A stretch of 64,000 nucleotides of DNA from Siphonodentalium dalli (lineage: Eukaryota; Mollusca; Scaphopoda; Gadilida; Siphonodentaliidae). A model generated the notes under the pieces. The model worked only from the letters and a program-made list of their open reading frames with translations. It searched no databases and was not told where the DNA came from. The stretch covers positions 156,451,152 to 156,515,151 of the forward strand of contig CP136066.1 of assembly GCA_032622095.1 (NCBI GenBank), read 5' to 3'. Positions within the stretch are counted from its first letter, which is position 1; each line of letters begins with the position of its first letter. This document shows positions 26,848 through 38,794 of this stretch, piece after piece. The translations under genes and the position numbers were made by a program.

Positions 26848-28557
26848 GAACTCCCAGCGGCACCACTTGCATGTACCAGCGTACGCCCACACAGAAGCCC
26901 TGAATTCAACATACTAGACAAGTTGAATGTCAGTTGTAAGTACCTTACGAACACTTTTATATTACCTGAGTTACATAATTATATTAGTGCTCAATTGGTA
27001 AAGCATAACTTGTATATAATATCGGATATATATCTTCTGAGATTTTTCATTCACGTTCATGTGCTGTCCGAATTTCAAAGCAATTGAAAGGTACTCAATC
27101 TGATTAGACGGTCCCCATATCAACAAGTTACAACATTTCTTCAAAATACGCTTCTGTTATCAGAATAACAACAAAATAATGCTAATCGCTGTCAACTATG
27201 GTATAAAATTTCCCAAAACGTGTTATTTATCAACATGTTTTTCAACAAAATATGGCCGTATTATCACTCGCGTATCACGAAATTTTGCCGTATATTACCA
27301 CTTGATTTTAGAGTTACGCATCTTCATCCGCAATTTTGTCCGAGACCATCGGTTTGACGATTCTTTTCTGGGCCACAAATCATTACACATTTCGAGAAAT
27401 AAAAAAATTCAAAAATCGTTATCTGATCACTCCGAGCTTTGGTGGGTGGGTTCCTCGACTCGAATCAAATATTTTTCACCCCGAAGCCAGAAAATAGTCA
27501 TTTGGGAGCGCTAATTCGGATTATGCATCTTTAACGGAATTAGTTCATCAGGCTTAGTTAGAGAAGCAAGTCACTACCGATCAGTCATACACATTTAGAT
27601 ATTTAATCGTCAAAATATGGTGGTGATAGGAAGAGCCATACGAACTTAATATAAGAATGCTGTATATATATGTATCTCTCTCGAAACTTCCAGCCAACTT
27701 CCAGCCAACAACAACTTCGACGCCAGCGCGTGATACCAACGCGAACAGGGGCGATAGGCCGTGTATCGTAGAAAACATCGACGCCTCGCCGAATTCAACG
27801 CCATCCGATGATTTCAGCAAATCTAGAGACACGAGCGCCGATTCGGACAATACGAAACATGCGCGTTTCAGCTTCAGTTACGACCAAGTTGTGATTCTGA
27901 ACGAGTACTACAGCAGTAACAAATACCCAGACGCCGATATACTAGATGAGCTGTCTTCGAAACTGAAAGCTCCAACAAGAAATATTAAAGTACGTTACAA
28001 CCCCTGTCGTCACTGTTTGTTTATGTATTCCTATATATGTGTGTTACCATATATATGTTCTTAATACCATTGTAATGTGGTGAAAGAAAGAAATGATACT
28101 GATACTAATCTCCGGTTGTCTATTTAACATTGCATGACATCACCACCCTGTGGAATTGCTTATAGAAATGCTGAGTTTGGTCGAAGACCTCTTTCCACCA
28201 AAGTTTCCGGTAATGTATTTAAACCTAAGAGATATCAATGTGCATCACACATTCACATATATTGTTCATCCGTTAAGTGGATAATCATGTTTATTTTACC
28301 AATTTCAGATCTGGTTCCAGAACAAACGATACAGATCGAAACCAAAGAAACCGAAATCACCGACAGAGACAAGCTTCGCTCGAGAGTACCTCAGTACCCA
28401 TATAAGGGCAGACATGCTGAATCAGCTACATGGCAGCTTTCTCCACCCGCTCCCAGCTATGTCAGCCAGCCCTTTCCCGTTCCTTCCACACGTCGACCCT
28501 CGTGTTTTGTGGCCGACGATTGGAGCATATTCACAGAGTTCGCTTGTATTCGCCTGA
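26848..28557 (+). pseudogene. homeobox copy 8, no exon 1, exon 3 shortened
   Basis: Exon 2 is 26848-26935 (A to V near its end), exon 3 ends at 27989 and exon 4 is 28309-28557. A deletion joins intron 2 (TCTCTCGAAACTT) to the inside of exon 3, removing the normal acceptor and 57 coding bases. It leaves CTTCCAGCCAACTTCCAGCC. The first CAG of this stretch (27691-27693) could serve as a new acceptor: exon 3 would start at 27694 and stay in frame, giving a protein 19 residues shorter in the linker. Homeodomain changes are K1T and E14V as in copy 5; exon 4 has the L to F of copy 6. AATAAA is at 28648-28653. There is no promoter or start codon, hence pseudogene. Confidence 0.75.
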
Positions 28558-30006
28558 TGTAATGTCATGTTATCGCTGATTTATATTGTTTTATATTGCT
28601 TAATGTTAGATTGTTATTGCAGTGTTCATGAATTTTGTTAATTGTTGAATAAAATTATAAACTGAAAACTCACTTTCCGACAAATGCCCGAAGATAGCCA
28701 CATAGGTTCGAAAATAGCAAATGTCGGCAGTTTTATTTCCCTCGAACTCCAAATTCCTCAATATTGGATATTTCATAAGCATCCCACCTGGAGCTTCCCG
28801 AGTGACATCTCATGCAGCTGTCGGACAACCCCGGCATTGCAACCTCTATACGTGGTTGGTTATCTAATACCGTGGTGTCGGTCGATAAATACACGAAATA
28901 CTGATGAATATACAGATTAAATTATAGTCTGAAATAAGATACTAAGGTGGCAGTACACTATTTATCGTGTTGTAGGGGGTCTGAAAAATAGAAAAATAAG
29001 TAGCTGTGGGGCATAATAGCCAGTGTACCTGTGTTAAATGTGCCATTACTGGTTTGAAGGTTTAATTATTTTACAAAACTAGAAAAGTTCATAAACAAGT
29101 GAAAAATATGGATACGTAACATGATTTTCATATTCAGTGGAGGCCAACTCTGTGAGTTTGGTTTTAGGAAAATAGCCAATTTCTCCCCCTGAATTCTGTC
29201 ATCTGCGCTTGCAAGACATTTGTTTTTTTAAACTGCTACGATAATTTTGTTCTGTTTCAAATATTTCTCAGCTCTAACATAGCTCTATCAGGTGGAAGAA
29301 GCTTATTTACTGATATCCGCTCTGTCGTGTTATCTTTTTGTGTTGAAACTTGTCAAGTTGAGTCAAAAAATGGGTGAAATTAATCGTTTTGTGTGTGCAA
29401 ACAAAGGTGCATAACTCTTGACAAATTGTACGAAGAAGCTAGTACAGAATGATTACACCTAACATTTCTGTCAGAAAGAAAACATGCTTGATGGGACCTA
29501 TGCCAAAGATAATGGCTCAAAATATATTTGAAGTACAGTACCCCTTCCCATGTTGGCCAAAATTGCTGGAAATTGTGTACATGTATTGCTACCTAAGTTA
29601 AGAAATATCAGCTGTTGTTTTCAATCTTCCGAACGGAAGAGAGAAACGCTCTTTATTTTTACCAAAACAGGAGAAAACTTGAAATGAACGCTCTTTTTTA
29701 TTGTCCATTGTTGAATCGAAAAGTGGTCCTATTCCCCGAGGACGGGAATGAAACACAAACGGACCTTTAACAAAACAATCTTCGCGCAGAACGTTAGTTG
29801 GAAATCAAATTATCAGAGTGTTATATTTCCTATTGATATTGTGTCCGTGCATAACGTTCAATTCTAACTATTGGAAATGTTTAGTATGTTTACCATATTT
29901 TATCGGTCACGCTCCCATCAATAAAATCGCTTAATTTCACATTTCACAATGCACATATATTGTTCATCCGTTCAGTGGATAATCATGTTTATTTTACCAA
30001 TTTCAG
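28558..30006. other. spacer of copy 8 joined to intron 3 end of copy 9
   Basis: Group II spacer ending at the same joint as before copy 7 (about 29944-29952). No gene recognised. Confidence 0.75.
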
Positions 30007-30255
30007 ATCTGGTTCCAGAACAAACGATACAGATCGAAACCAAAGAAACCGAAATCACCGACAGAGACAAGCTTCGCTCGAGAGTACCTCAGTACCCATA
30101 TAAGGGCAGACATGCTGAATCAGCTACATGGCAGCTTTCTCCACCCGCTCCCAGCTATGTCAGCCAGCCCTTTCCCGTTCCTTCCACACGTCGACCCTCG
30201 TGTTTTGTGGCCGACGATTGAAGCATATTCACAGAGTTCGCTTGTATTCGCCTGA
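30007..30255 (+). pseudogene. homeobox copy 9, solo exon 4
   Basis: A sister of copy 7, 4547 bp downstream; after subtracting the MITE and its TTAA copy the distance equals that between copies 8 and 10. Exon 4 is open with L to F and one further change, G to E in TIEAYS (base change in GATTGAAGC). AATAAA is at 30346-30351. No promoter or upstream exons. Confidence 0.8.
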
Positions 30256-30907
30256 TGTAATGTCATGTTATCGCTGATTTATATTGTTTTATATTGCTTA
30301 ATGTTAGATTGTTATTGCAGTGTTCATGAATTTTGTTAATTGTTGAATAAAATTATAAACTGAAAACTCACTTTCCGACAAATGCCCGAAGATAGCCACA
30401 TAGGTTCGAAAATAGCAAATGTCGGCAGTTTTATTTCCCTCGAACTCCAAATTCCTCAATATTGGATATTTCATAAGCATCCCACCTGGAGCTTCCCGAG
30501 TGACATCTCATGCAGCTGTCGGACAACCCCGGCATTGCAACCTCTATACGTGGTTGGTTATCTAATACCGTGGTGTCGGTCGATAAATACACGAAATACT
30601 GATGAATATACAGATTAAATTATAGTCTGAAATAAGATACTAAGGTGGCAGTACACTATTTATCGTGTTGTAGGGGGTCTGAAAAATAGAAAAATAAGTA
30701 GCTGTTTATCTTCAGGAAGCAAATTTAAGAAAATTGATTCGATGGAATGTGCACAATGCCTGCAAGTCTCAGTATCACCCTAACTTAAAATGCATTAATT
30801 CCCAAATTTCAAACAGAAAATCAAAGAGCACTAACTATTGTGTCGAGATATTGTTCTATTACTCCATAAAACACACAGTTCACAACCAATATTTCTTCTC
30901 ATTTCAG
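30256..30907. other. short spacer with empty MITE site, joined to intron 1 of copy 10
   Basis: Contains the uninterrupted CAGATTAAATTATAG site at 30611-30625, which is the pre-insertion form of the MITE locus. The spacer to intron 1 joint is at about 30701-30706. Confidence 0.75.
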
Positions 30908-32617
30908 GAACTCCCAGCGGCACCACTTGCATGTACCAGCGTACGCCCACACAGAAGCCCTGAATTCAACATACTAGACAAGTTGAATGTCAGTTGTAAG
31001 TACCTTACGAACACTTTTATATTACCTGAGTTACATAATTATATTAGTGCTCAATTGGTAAAGCATAACTTGTATATAATATCGGATATATATCTTCTGA
31101 GATTTTTCATTCACGTTCATGTGCTGTCCGAAATTCAAAGCAATTGAAAGGTACTCAATCTGATTAGACGGTCCCCATATCAACAAGTTACAACATTTCT
31201 TCAAAATACGCTTCTGTTATCAGAATAACAACAAAATAATGCTAATCGCTGTCAACTATGGTATAAAATTTCCCAAAACGTGTTATTTATCAACATGTTT
31301 TTCAACAAAATATGGCCGTATTATCACTCGCGTATCACGAAATTTTGCCGTATATTACCACTTGATTTTAGAGTTACGCATCTTCATCCGCAATTTTGTC
31401 CGAGACCATCGGTTTGACGATTCTTTTCTGGGCCACAAATCATTACACATTTCGAGAAATAAAAAAATTCAAAAATCGTTATCTGATCACTCCGAGCTTT
31501 GGTGGGTGGGTTCCTCGACTCGAATCAAATATTTTTCACCCCGAAGCCAGAAAATAGTCATTTGGGAGCGCTAATTCGGATTATGCATCTTTAACGGAAT
31601 TAGTTCATCAGGCTTAGTTAGAGAAGCAAGTCATTACCGATCAGTCATACACATTTAGATATTTAATCGTCAAAATATGGTGGTGATAGGAAGGGCCATA
31701 CGAACTTAATATAAGAATGCTGTATATATATGTATCTCTCTCGAAACTTCCAGCCAACTTCCAGCCAACAACAACTTCGACGCCAGCGCGTGATACCAAC
31801 GCGAACAGGGGCGATAGGCCGTGTATCGTAGAAAACATCGACGCCTCGCCGAATTCAACGCCATCCGATGATTTCAGCAAATCTAGAGACACGAGCGCCG
31901 ATTCGGACAACAAGAAACATGCGCGTTTCAGCTTCAGTTACGACCAAGTTGAGAGTCTGAACGAGTACTACAGCAGTAACAAATACCCAGACGCCGATAT
32001 ACTAGATGAGCTGTCTTCGAAACTGAAAGCTCCAACAAGAAATATTAAAGTACGTTACAACCCCTGTCGTCACTGTTTGTTTATGTATTCCTATATATGT
32101 GTGTTACCATATATATGTTCTTAATACCATTGTAATGTGGTGAAAGATAGAAATGATACTGATACTAATCTCCAGTTGTCTATTTAACATTGCATGACAT
32201 CACCACCCTGTGGAATTGCTTATAGAAATGCTGAATTTGGTCGAAGACCTATTTCCACCAAAGTTTCCGGTAATGTATTTAAACCTAAGAGATATCAATG
32301 TGCATCACACATTCACATATATTGTTCATCCGCTCAGTGGATAATCATGTTTATTTTACCAATTTCAGATCTGGTTCCAGAACAAACGATACAGATCGAA
32401 ACCAAAGAAACCGAAATCACCGACAGAGACAAGCCTCGCTCGAGAGTACCTCAGTACCCATATAAGGGCAGACATGCTGAATCAGCTACATGGCAGCTTT
32501 CTCCACCCGCTCCCAGCTATGTCAGCCAGCCCTTTCCCGTTCCTTCCACACGTCGACCCTCGTGTTTTGTGGCCGACGATTGGAGCATATTCACATAGTT
32601 CGCGTGTGTTCGCCTGA
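30908..32617 (+). pseudogene. homeobox copy 10, no exon 1, exon 3 shortened
   Basis: Exon 2 is 30908-30995 (A to V), exon 3 in its possible new form is 31754-32049, and exon 4 is 32369-32617. It shares both deletion joints with copy 8, so these arose once and were duplicated. Its homeodomain differs from copy 8: K1 and E14 are normal but I15 is S (QVESL), as in copy 12. Exon 4 ends SHSSRVFA instead of SQSSLVFA. AATAAA is at 32708-32713. No promoter or start. Confidence 0.75.
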
Positions 32618-34464
32618 TGTAATGTCATGTTATCGCTGATTTATATTGTTTTATATTGCTTAATGTTAGATTGTTATTGCAGTGTTCATGAATTTTGTTA
32701 ATTGTTGAATAAAATTATAAACTGAAAACTCACTTTCCGACAAATGCCCGAAGATAGCCACATAGGTTCGAAAATAGCAAATGTCGGCAGTTTTATTTCC
32801 CTCGAACTCCAAATTCCTCAATATTGGATATTTCATAAGCATCCCACCTGGAGCTTCCCGAGTGACATCTCATGCAGCTGTCGGACAACCCCGGCATTGC
32901 AACCTCTATACGTGGTTGGTTATCTAATACCGTGGTGTCGGTCGATAAATACACGAAATACTGATGAATATACAGATTAAATTATAGTCTGAAATAAGAT
33001 ACTAAGGTGGCAGTACACTATTTATCGTGTTGTAGGGGGTCTGAAAAATAGAAAAATAAGTAGCTGTGGGGCATAATAGCCAGTGTACCTGTGTTAAATG
33101 TGCCATTACTGGTTTGAAGGTTTAATTATTTTACAAAACTAGAAAAGTTCATAAACAAGTGAAAAATATGGATACGTAACATGATTTTCATATTCAGTGG
33201 AGGCCAACTCTGTGAGTTTGGTTTTAGGAAAATAGCCAATTTCTCCCCCTGAATTCTGTCATCTGCGCTTGCAAGACATTTGTTTTTTTAAACTGCTACG
33301 ATAATTTTGTTCTGTTTCAAATATTTCTCAGCTCTAACATAGCTCTATCAGGTGGAAGAAGCTTATTTACTGATATCCGCTCTGTCGTGTTATCTTTTTG
33401 TGTTGAAACTTGTCAAGTTGAGTCAAAAAATGGGTGAAATTAATCGTTTTGTGTGTGCAAACAAAGGTGCATAACTCTTGACAAATTGTACGAAGAAGCT
33501 AGTACAGAATGATTACACCTAACATTTCTGTCAGAAAGAAAACATGCTTGATGGGACCTATGCCAAAGATAATGGCTCAAAATATATTTGAAGTACAGTA
33601 CCCCTTCCCATGTTGGCCAAAATTGCTGGAAATTGTGTACAGGTATTGCTACCTAAGTTAAGAAATATCAGCTGTTGTTTTCAATCTTCCGAACGGAAGA
33701 GAGAAACGCTCTTTATTTTTACCAAAACAGGAGAAAACTTGAAACGAACGCTCTTTTTTATTGTCCATTGTTGAATCGAAAAGTGGTCCTATTCCGCGAG
33801 GACGGGAATGAAACACAAACGGACCTTTAACAAAACAAACTTCGCGCAGAACGTTAGTTGGAAATCAAATTATCAGAGTGTTATATTTCCTATTGATATT
33901 GTGTCCGTGCATAACGTTCAATTCTAACTATTGGAAATGTTTAGTATGTTTACCATATTTTATCGGTCACACTCCCATCAATTAAATCGCTTAATTTCAC
34001 ATTTCTCACCCCCCCCCCCCCCCAATACACCCGGAAAGTGTACAGCTGTGGATAACACATTGTGATAACAGATGAACATTTATAAAAAAAAAATTTGGAC
34101 TTTTATACAAGGTAATTTCGTTAATTAAATCACACTGGAACTTAATTGAACTAAATGCGTAGCAAACAAACAAGTGTCCTGCTACAACTGGTTGAGGGTA
34201 CATTTCTACATGTATGTTGAGACATGTCCCCCGTTATATGTACATTAGACCTGACAGTATCCGCTAAACAAGCTGTGCTATGCAAAACAAACAAACAATT
34301 CGGATGAATTGACATTCGCAAGACATGTCACAGAATTACACAATCATAACATCTCACATGGAATTCACGGTGAGTCCTCACCAATGTATACCCTACTATG
34401 ACTTGCATACTGACAGAACTGTTTTTGCATGTCAAGTGTCAACAACAATAGTTGGGATGGTAGG
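32618..34464. other. spacer between copies 10 and 11
   Basis: Full-length group II spacer with paired AACGCTCTTT boxes and a run of 15 C at 34009-34023. CAGGTATTGC near 33640 and ATTCCGCGAGG near 33795 are shared only with the spacer after copy 12, showing that a roughly 8.55-kb block was duplicated. No gene recognised. Confidence 0.7.
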
Positions 34465-34500
34465 TATATAAACTTGGTTTGTATCTTCTGTAGCCATATT
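34465..34500 (+). promoter_or_regulatory. TATA box and initiator, copy 11
   Basis: TATATAAA at 34465-34472 and CCATATT at 34494-34500; one G is missing just upstream of the TATA box relative to copies 1-6. Start codon at 34530. Confidence 0.7.
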
Positions 34501-34529
34501 CTCTTTCATATCTTGTGTCGTCTCATATA

Positions 34530-36875
34530 ATGTCTCATTTTGGTAAAATGGAATCGAAGAAAGTGTTAATCTTCTCTCCATACAGCGACGATGGAGGTCA
34601 AAACAGAAGAATATTGGTAAGTCTCTATGTCAACCCACTTTCAGTTTGGTATATACATGGAATAGTGCATTTCAAATAGCAATGAACGTTCGTGATGTGA
34701 CAATTGTAGGTTAAAATATACAAATTAGTTCATTTCAATTATATATTTTGAAGATAGCATGACAACGGTGAGATCTTTGACCGAATAGTTTATTTATCAG
34801 CCAGGTTTATCTTCAGGAAGCAAATTTAAGAAAATTGATTCGATGGAATGTGCACAATGCCTGCAAGTCTCAGTATCACCCTAACTTAAAATGCATTAAT
34901 TCCCAAATTTCAAACAGAAAATCAAAGAGCACTAACTATTGTGTCGAGATATTGTTCAATTACTCCATAAAACACACAGTTCACAACCAATATTTCTTCT
35001 CATTTCAGGAACTCCCAGCGGCACCACTTGCATGTACCAGCGTACGCCCACACAGAAGCCCTGAATTCAACATACTAGACAAGTTGAATGCCAGTTGTAA
35101 GTACCTTACGAACACTTTTATATTACCTGAGTTACATAATTATATTAGTGCTCAATTGGTAAAGCAGAACTTGTATATAATATCGGATATATATCTTCTG
35201 AGATTTTTCATTCACGTTCATGTGCTGTCCGAAATTCAAAGTAATTGAAAGGTACTCAATCTGATTAGACGGTCCCCATATCAACAAGTTACAACATTTC
35301 TTCAAAATACGCTTTTGTTATCAGAATAACAACAAAATAATGCTAATCGCTGTCAACTATGGTATAAAATTTCCCAAAACGTGTTATTTATCAACATGTT
35401 GTTCAACGAAATATGGCCGTATTATCACGAAATTTTGCCGTATATTACCACTTGATTTTAGAGTTACGCATCTTCATCCGCAATTTTGTCCGAGACCATC
35501 GGTTTGACGATTCTTTTCTGGGCCACAAATCATTACACATTTCGAGAAATAAAAAATTTCAAAAATCGTTATCTGATCACTCCGAGCTTTGGTGGGTGGG
35601 TTCCTCGACTCGAATCAAATATTTTTCACCCCGAAGCCAGAAAATAGTCATTTGGGAGCGCTAATTCGGATTATGCATCTTTAACGGAATTAGTTCATCA
35701 GGCTTAGTTAGAGAAGCATGTCATTACCGATCAGTCATACACATTTAGATATTTAATCGTCAAAATGATATGGTGGTGATAGGAAGGGCCATACGAACTT
35801 AATATAAGAATGCTGTATATATATGTATCTCTCTCGAAACTTATTATAGATTCATGGTTATATAATATTACTTTTGAGTCTGAGACACTGGTAGATAGTG
35901 GCAACTGTGATAATAAATCTTATCACATACTTAACTAAATGGCGTTTTGTTTTTAAAATTTCAGCTACATGCACCGATATTGCAAGCGATTTCACAGATC
36001 GCCCAGGAGATCAGGTTGACCTCGTCTTCCAGCCAACAACAACTTCGACGCCAGCGCGTGATACTAACGCGAACAGGGGCGATAGGCCGTGTATCGTAGA
36101 AAACATCGACGCCTCGCCGAATTCAACGCCATCCGATGATTTCAGAAAATCTAGAGACACGAGCGCCGATTCGGACAACAAGAAACATGCGCGTTTCAGC
36201 TTCAGTTACGACCAAGTTGAGATTCTGAACGAGTACTACAGCAGTAACAAATACCCAGACGCCGATATACTAGATGAGCTGTCTTCGAAACTGAAAGCTC
36301 CAACAAGAAATATTAAAGTACGTTACAACCCCTGTCGTCACTGTTTATGTATTCCTATATATGTGTGTTACCATATATATGTTCTTAATACCATTGTAAT
36401 GTGGTGAAAGAAAGAAATGATACTAATCTCCGGTTGTCTATTTAACATTGCATGACATCACCACCCTGTGGAATTGCTTATAGAAATGCTGAATTTGGTC
36501 GAAGACCTATTTCCACCAAAGTTTCCGGTAATGTATTTAAACCTAAGAGATATCAATGTGCATCACACATTCACATATATTGTTCATCCGCTCAGTGGAT
36601 CATCATGTTTATTTTACCAATTTCAGATCTGGTTCCAGAACAATCGATGCAGATCGAAACCAAAGAAACCGAAATCACCGACAGAGACAAGCCTCGCTCG
36701 AGAGTACCTCAGTACCCATATAAGGGCAGACATGCTGAATCAGCTACATGGCAGCTTTCTCCACCCACTCCCAGCTATGTCAGCCAGCCCTTTCCCGTTC
36801 CTTCCACACGTCGACCCTCGTGTTTTGTGGCCGACGATTGGAGCATATTCACATAGTTCGCTTGTATTCGCCTGA
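34530..36875 (+). CDS. homeobox gene copy 11 (complete, altered recognition helix)
   Basis: Coding exons 34530-34616, 35009-35096, 35965-36317 and 36627-36875; open, 258 residues. In helix 3 of the homeodomain, AAACGATAC has become AATCGATGC, giving K52N and Y54C (IWFQNNRCRSK). Position 54 is a base-contacting residue in many homeodomains, so target preference may differ. W48, F49, Q50, N51 and R53 are kept. Upstream of the homeodomain S is R in DDFRKSRD. Exon 4 ends with H in YSHSSLVFA. Intron 2 has lost about 11 bases (ATTATCACGAAATT). AATAAA is at 36966-36971. Confidence 0.85.
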
Positions 36876-38729
36876 TGTAATGTCATGTTATCGCTGATTT
36901 ATATTGTTTTATATTGCTTAATGTTAGATTGTTATTGCAGTGTTCATGAATTTTGTTAATTGTTGAATAAAATTATAAACTGAAAACTCACTTTCCGACA
37001 AATGCCCGAAGATAGCCACATAGGTTCGAAAATAGCAAATGTCGGCAGTTTTATTTCCCTCGAACTCCAAATTCCTCAATATTGGATATTTCATAAGCAT
37101 CCCACCTGGAGCTTCCCGAGTGACATCTCATGCAGCTGTCGGACAACCCCGGCATTGCAACCTCTATACGTGGTTGGTTATCTAATACCGTGGTGTCGGT
37201 CGATAAATACACGAAATACTGATGAATATACAGATTAAATTATAGTCTGAAATAAGATACTAAGGTGGCAGTACACTATTTATCGTGTTGTAGGGGGTCT
37301 GAAAAATAGAAAAATAAGTAGCTGTGGGGCATAATAGCCAGTGTACCTGTGTTAAATGTGCCATTACTGGTTTGAAGGTTTAATTATTTTACAAAACTAG
37401 AAAAGTTCATAAACAAGTGAAAAATATGGATACGTAACATGATTTTCATATTCAGTGGAGGCCAACTCTGTGAGTTTGGTTTTAGGAAAATAGCCAATTT
37501 CTCCCCCTGAATTCTGTCATCTGCGCTTGCAAGACATTTGTTTTTTTAAACTGCTACGATAATTTTGTTCTGTTTCAAATATTTCTCAGCTCTAACATAG
37601 CTCTATCAGGTGGAAGAAGCTTATTTACTGATATCCGCTCTGTCGTGTTATCTTTTTGTGTTGAAACTTGTCAAGTTGAGTCAAAAAATGGGTGAAATTA
37701 ATCGTTTTGTGTGTGCAAACAAAGGTGCATAACTCTTGACAAATTGTACGAAGAAGCTAGTACAGAATGATTACACCTAACATTTCTGTCAGAAAGAAAA
37801 CATGCTTGATGGGACCTATGCCAAAGATAATGGCTCAAAATATATTTGAAGTACAGTACCCCTTCCCATGTTGGCCAAAATTGCTGGAAATTGTGTACAT
37901 GTATTGCTACCTAAGTTAAGAAATATCAGCTGTTGTTTTCAATCTTCCGAACGGAAGAGAGAAACGCTCTTTATTTTTACCAAAACAGGAGAAAACTTGA
38001 AATGAACGCTCTTTTTTATTGTCCATTGTTGAATCGAAAAGTGGTCCTATTCCCCGAGGACGGGAATGAAACACAAACGGACCTTTAACAAAACAATCTT
38101 CGCGCAGAACGTTAGTTGGAAATCAAATTATCAGAGTGTTATATTTCCTATTGATATTGTGTCCGTGCATAACGTTCAATTCTAACTATTGGAAATGTTT
38201 AGTATGTTTACCATATTTTATCGGTCACACTCCCATCAATTAAATCGCTTAATTTCACATTTCTCACCCCCCCCCCCCCCCCCCCCAATACACCCCGGAA
38301 AGTGTACAGCTGTGGATAACACATTGTGATAACAGATGAACATTTATAAAAAAAAAATTTGGACTTTTATACAAGGTAATTTCGTTAATTAAATCACACT
38401 GGAACTTAATTGAACTAAATGCGTAGCAAACAAACAAGTGTCCTGCTACAACTGGTTGAGGGTACATTTCTACATGTATGTTGAGACATGTCCCCCGTTA
38501 TATGTACATTAGACCTGACAGTATCCGCTAAACAAGCTGTGCTATGCAAAACAAACAAACAATTCGGATGAATTGACATTCGCAAGACATGTCACAGAAT
38601 TACACAATCATAACATCTCACATGGAATTCACGGTGAGTCCTCACCAATGTATACCCTACTATGACTTGCATACTGACAGAACTGTTTTTGCATGTCAAG
38701 TGTCAACAACAATAGTTGGGATGGGTAGG
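36876..38729. other. spacer between copies 11 and 12
   Basis: Group II spacer with paired AACGCTCTTT boxes and 20 C at 38267-38286. No gene recognised. Confidence 0.7.
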
Positions 38730-38765
38730 TATATAAACTTGGTTTGTATCTTCTGTAGCCATATT
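38730..38765 (+). promoter_or_regulatory. TATA box and initiator, copy 12
   Basis: TATATAAA at 38730-38737 and CCATATT at 38759-38765; start codon at 38795. Confidence 0.7.
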
Positions 38766-38794
38766 CTCTTTCATATCTTGTGTCGTCTCATATA

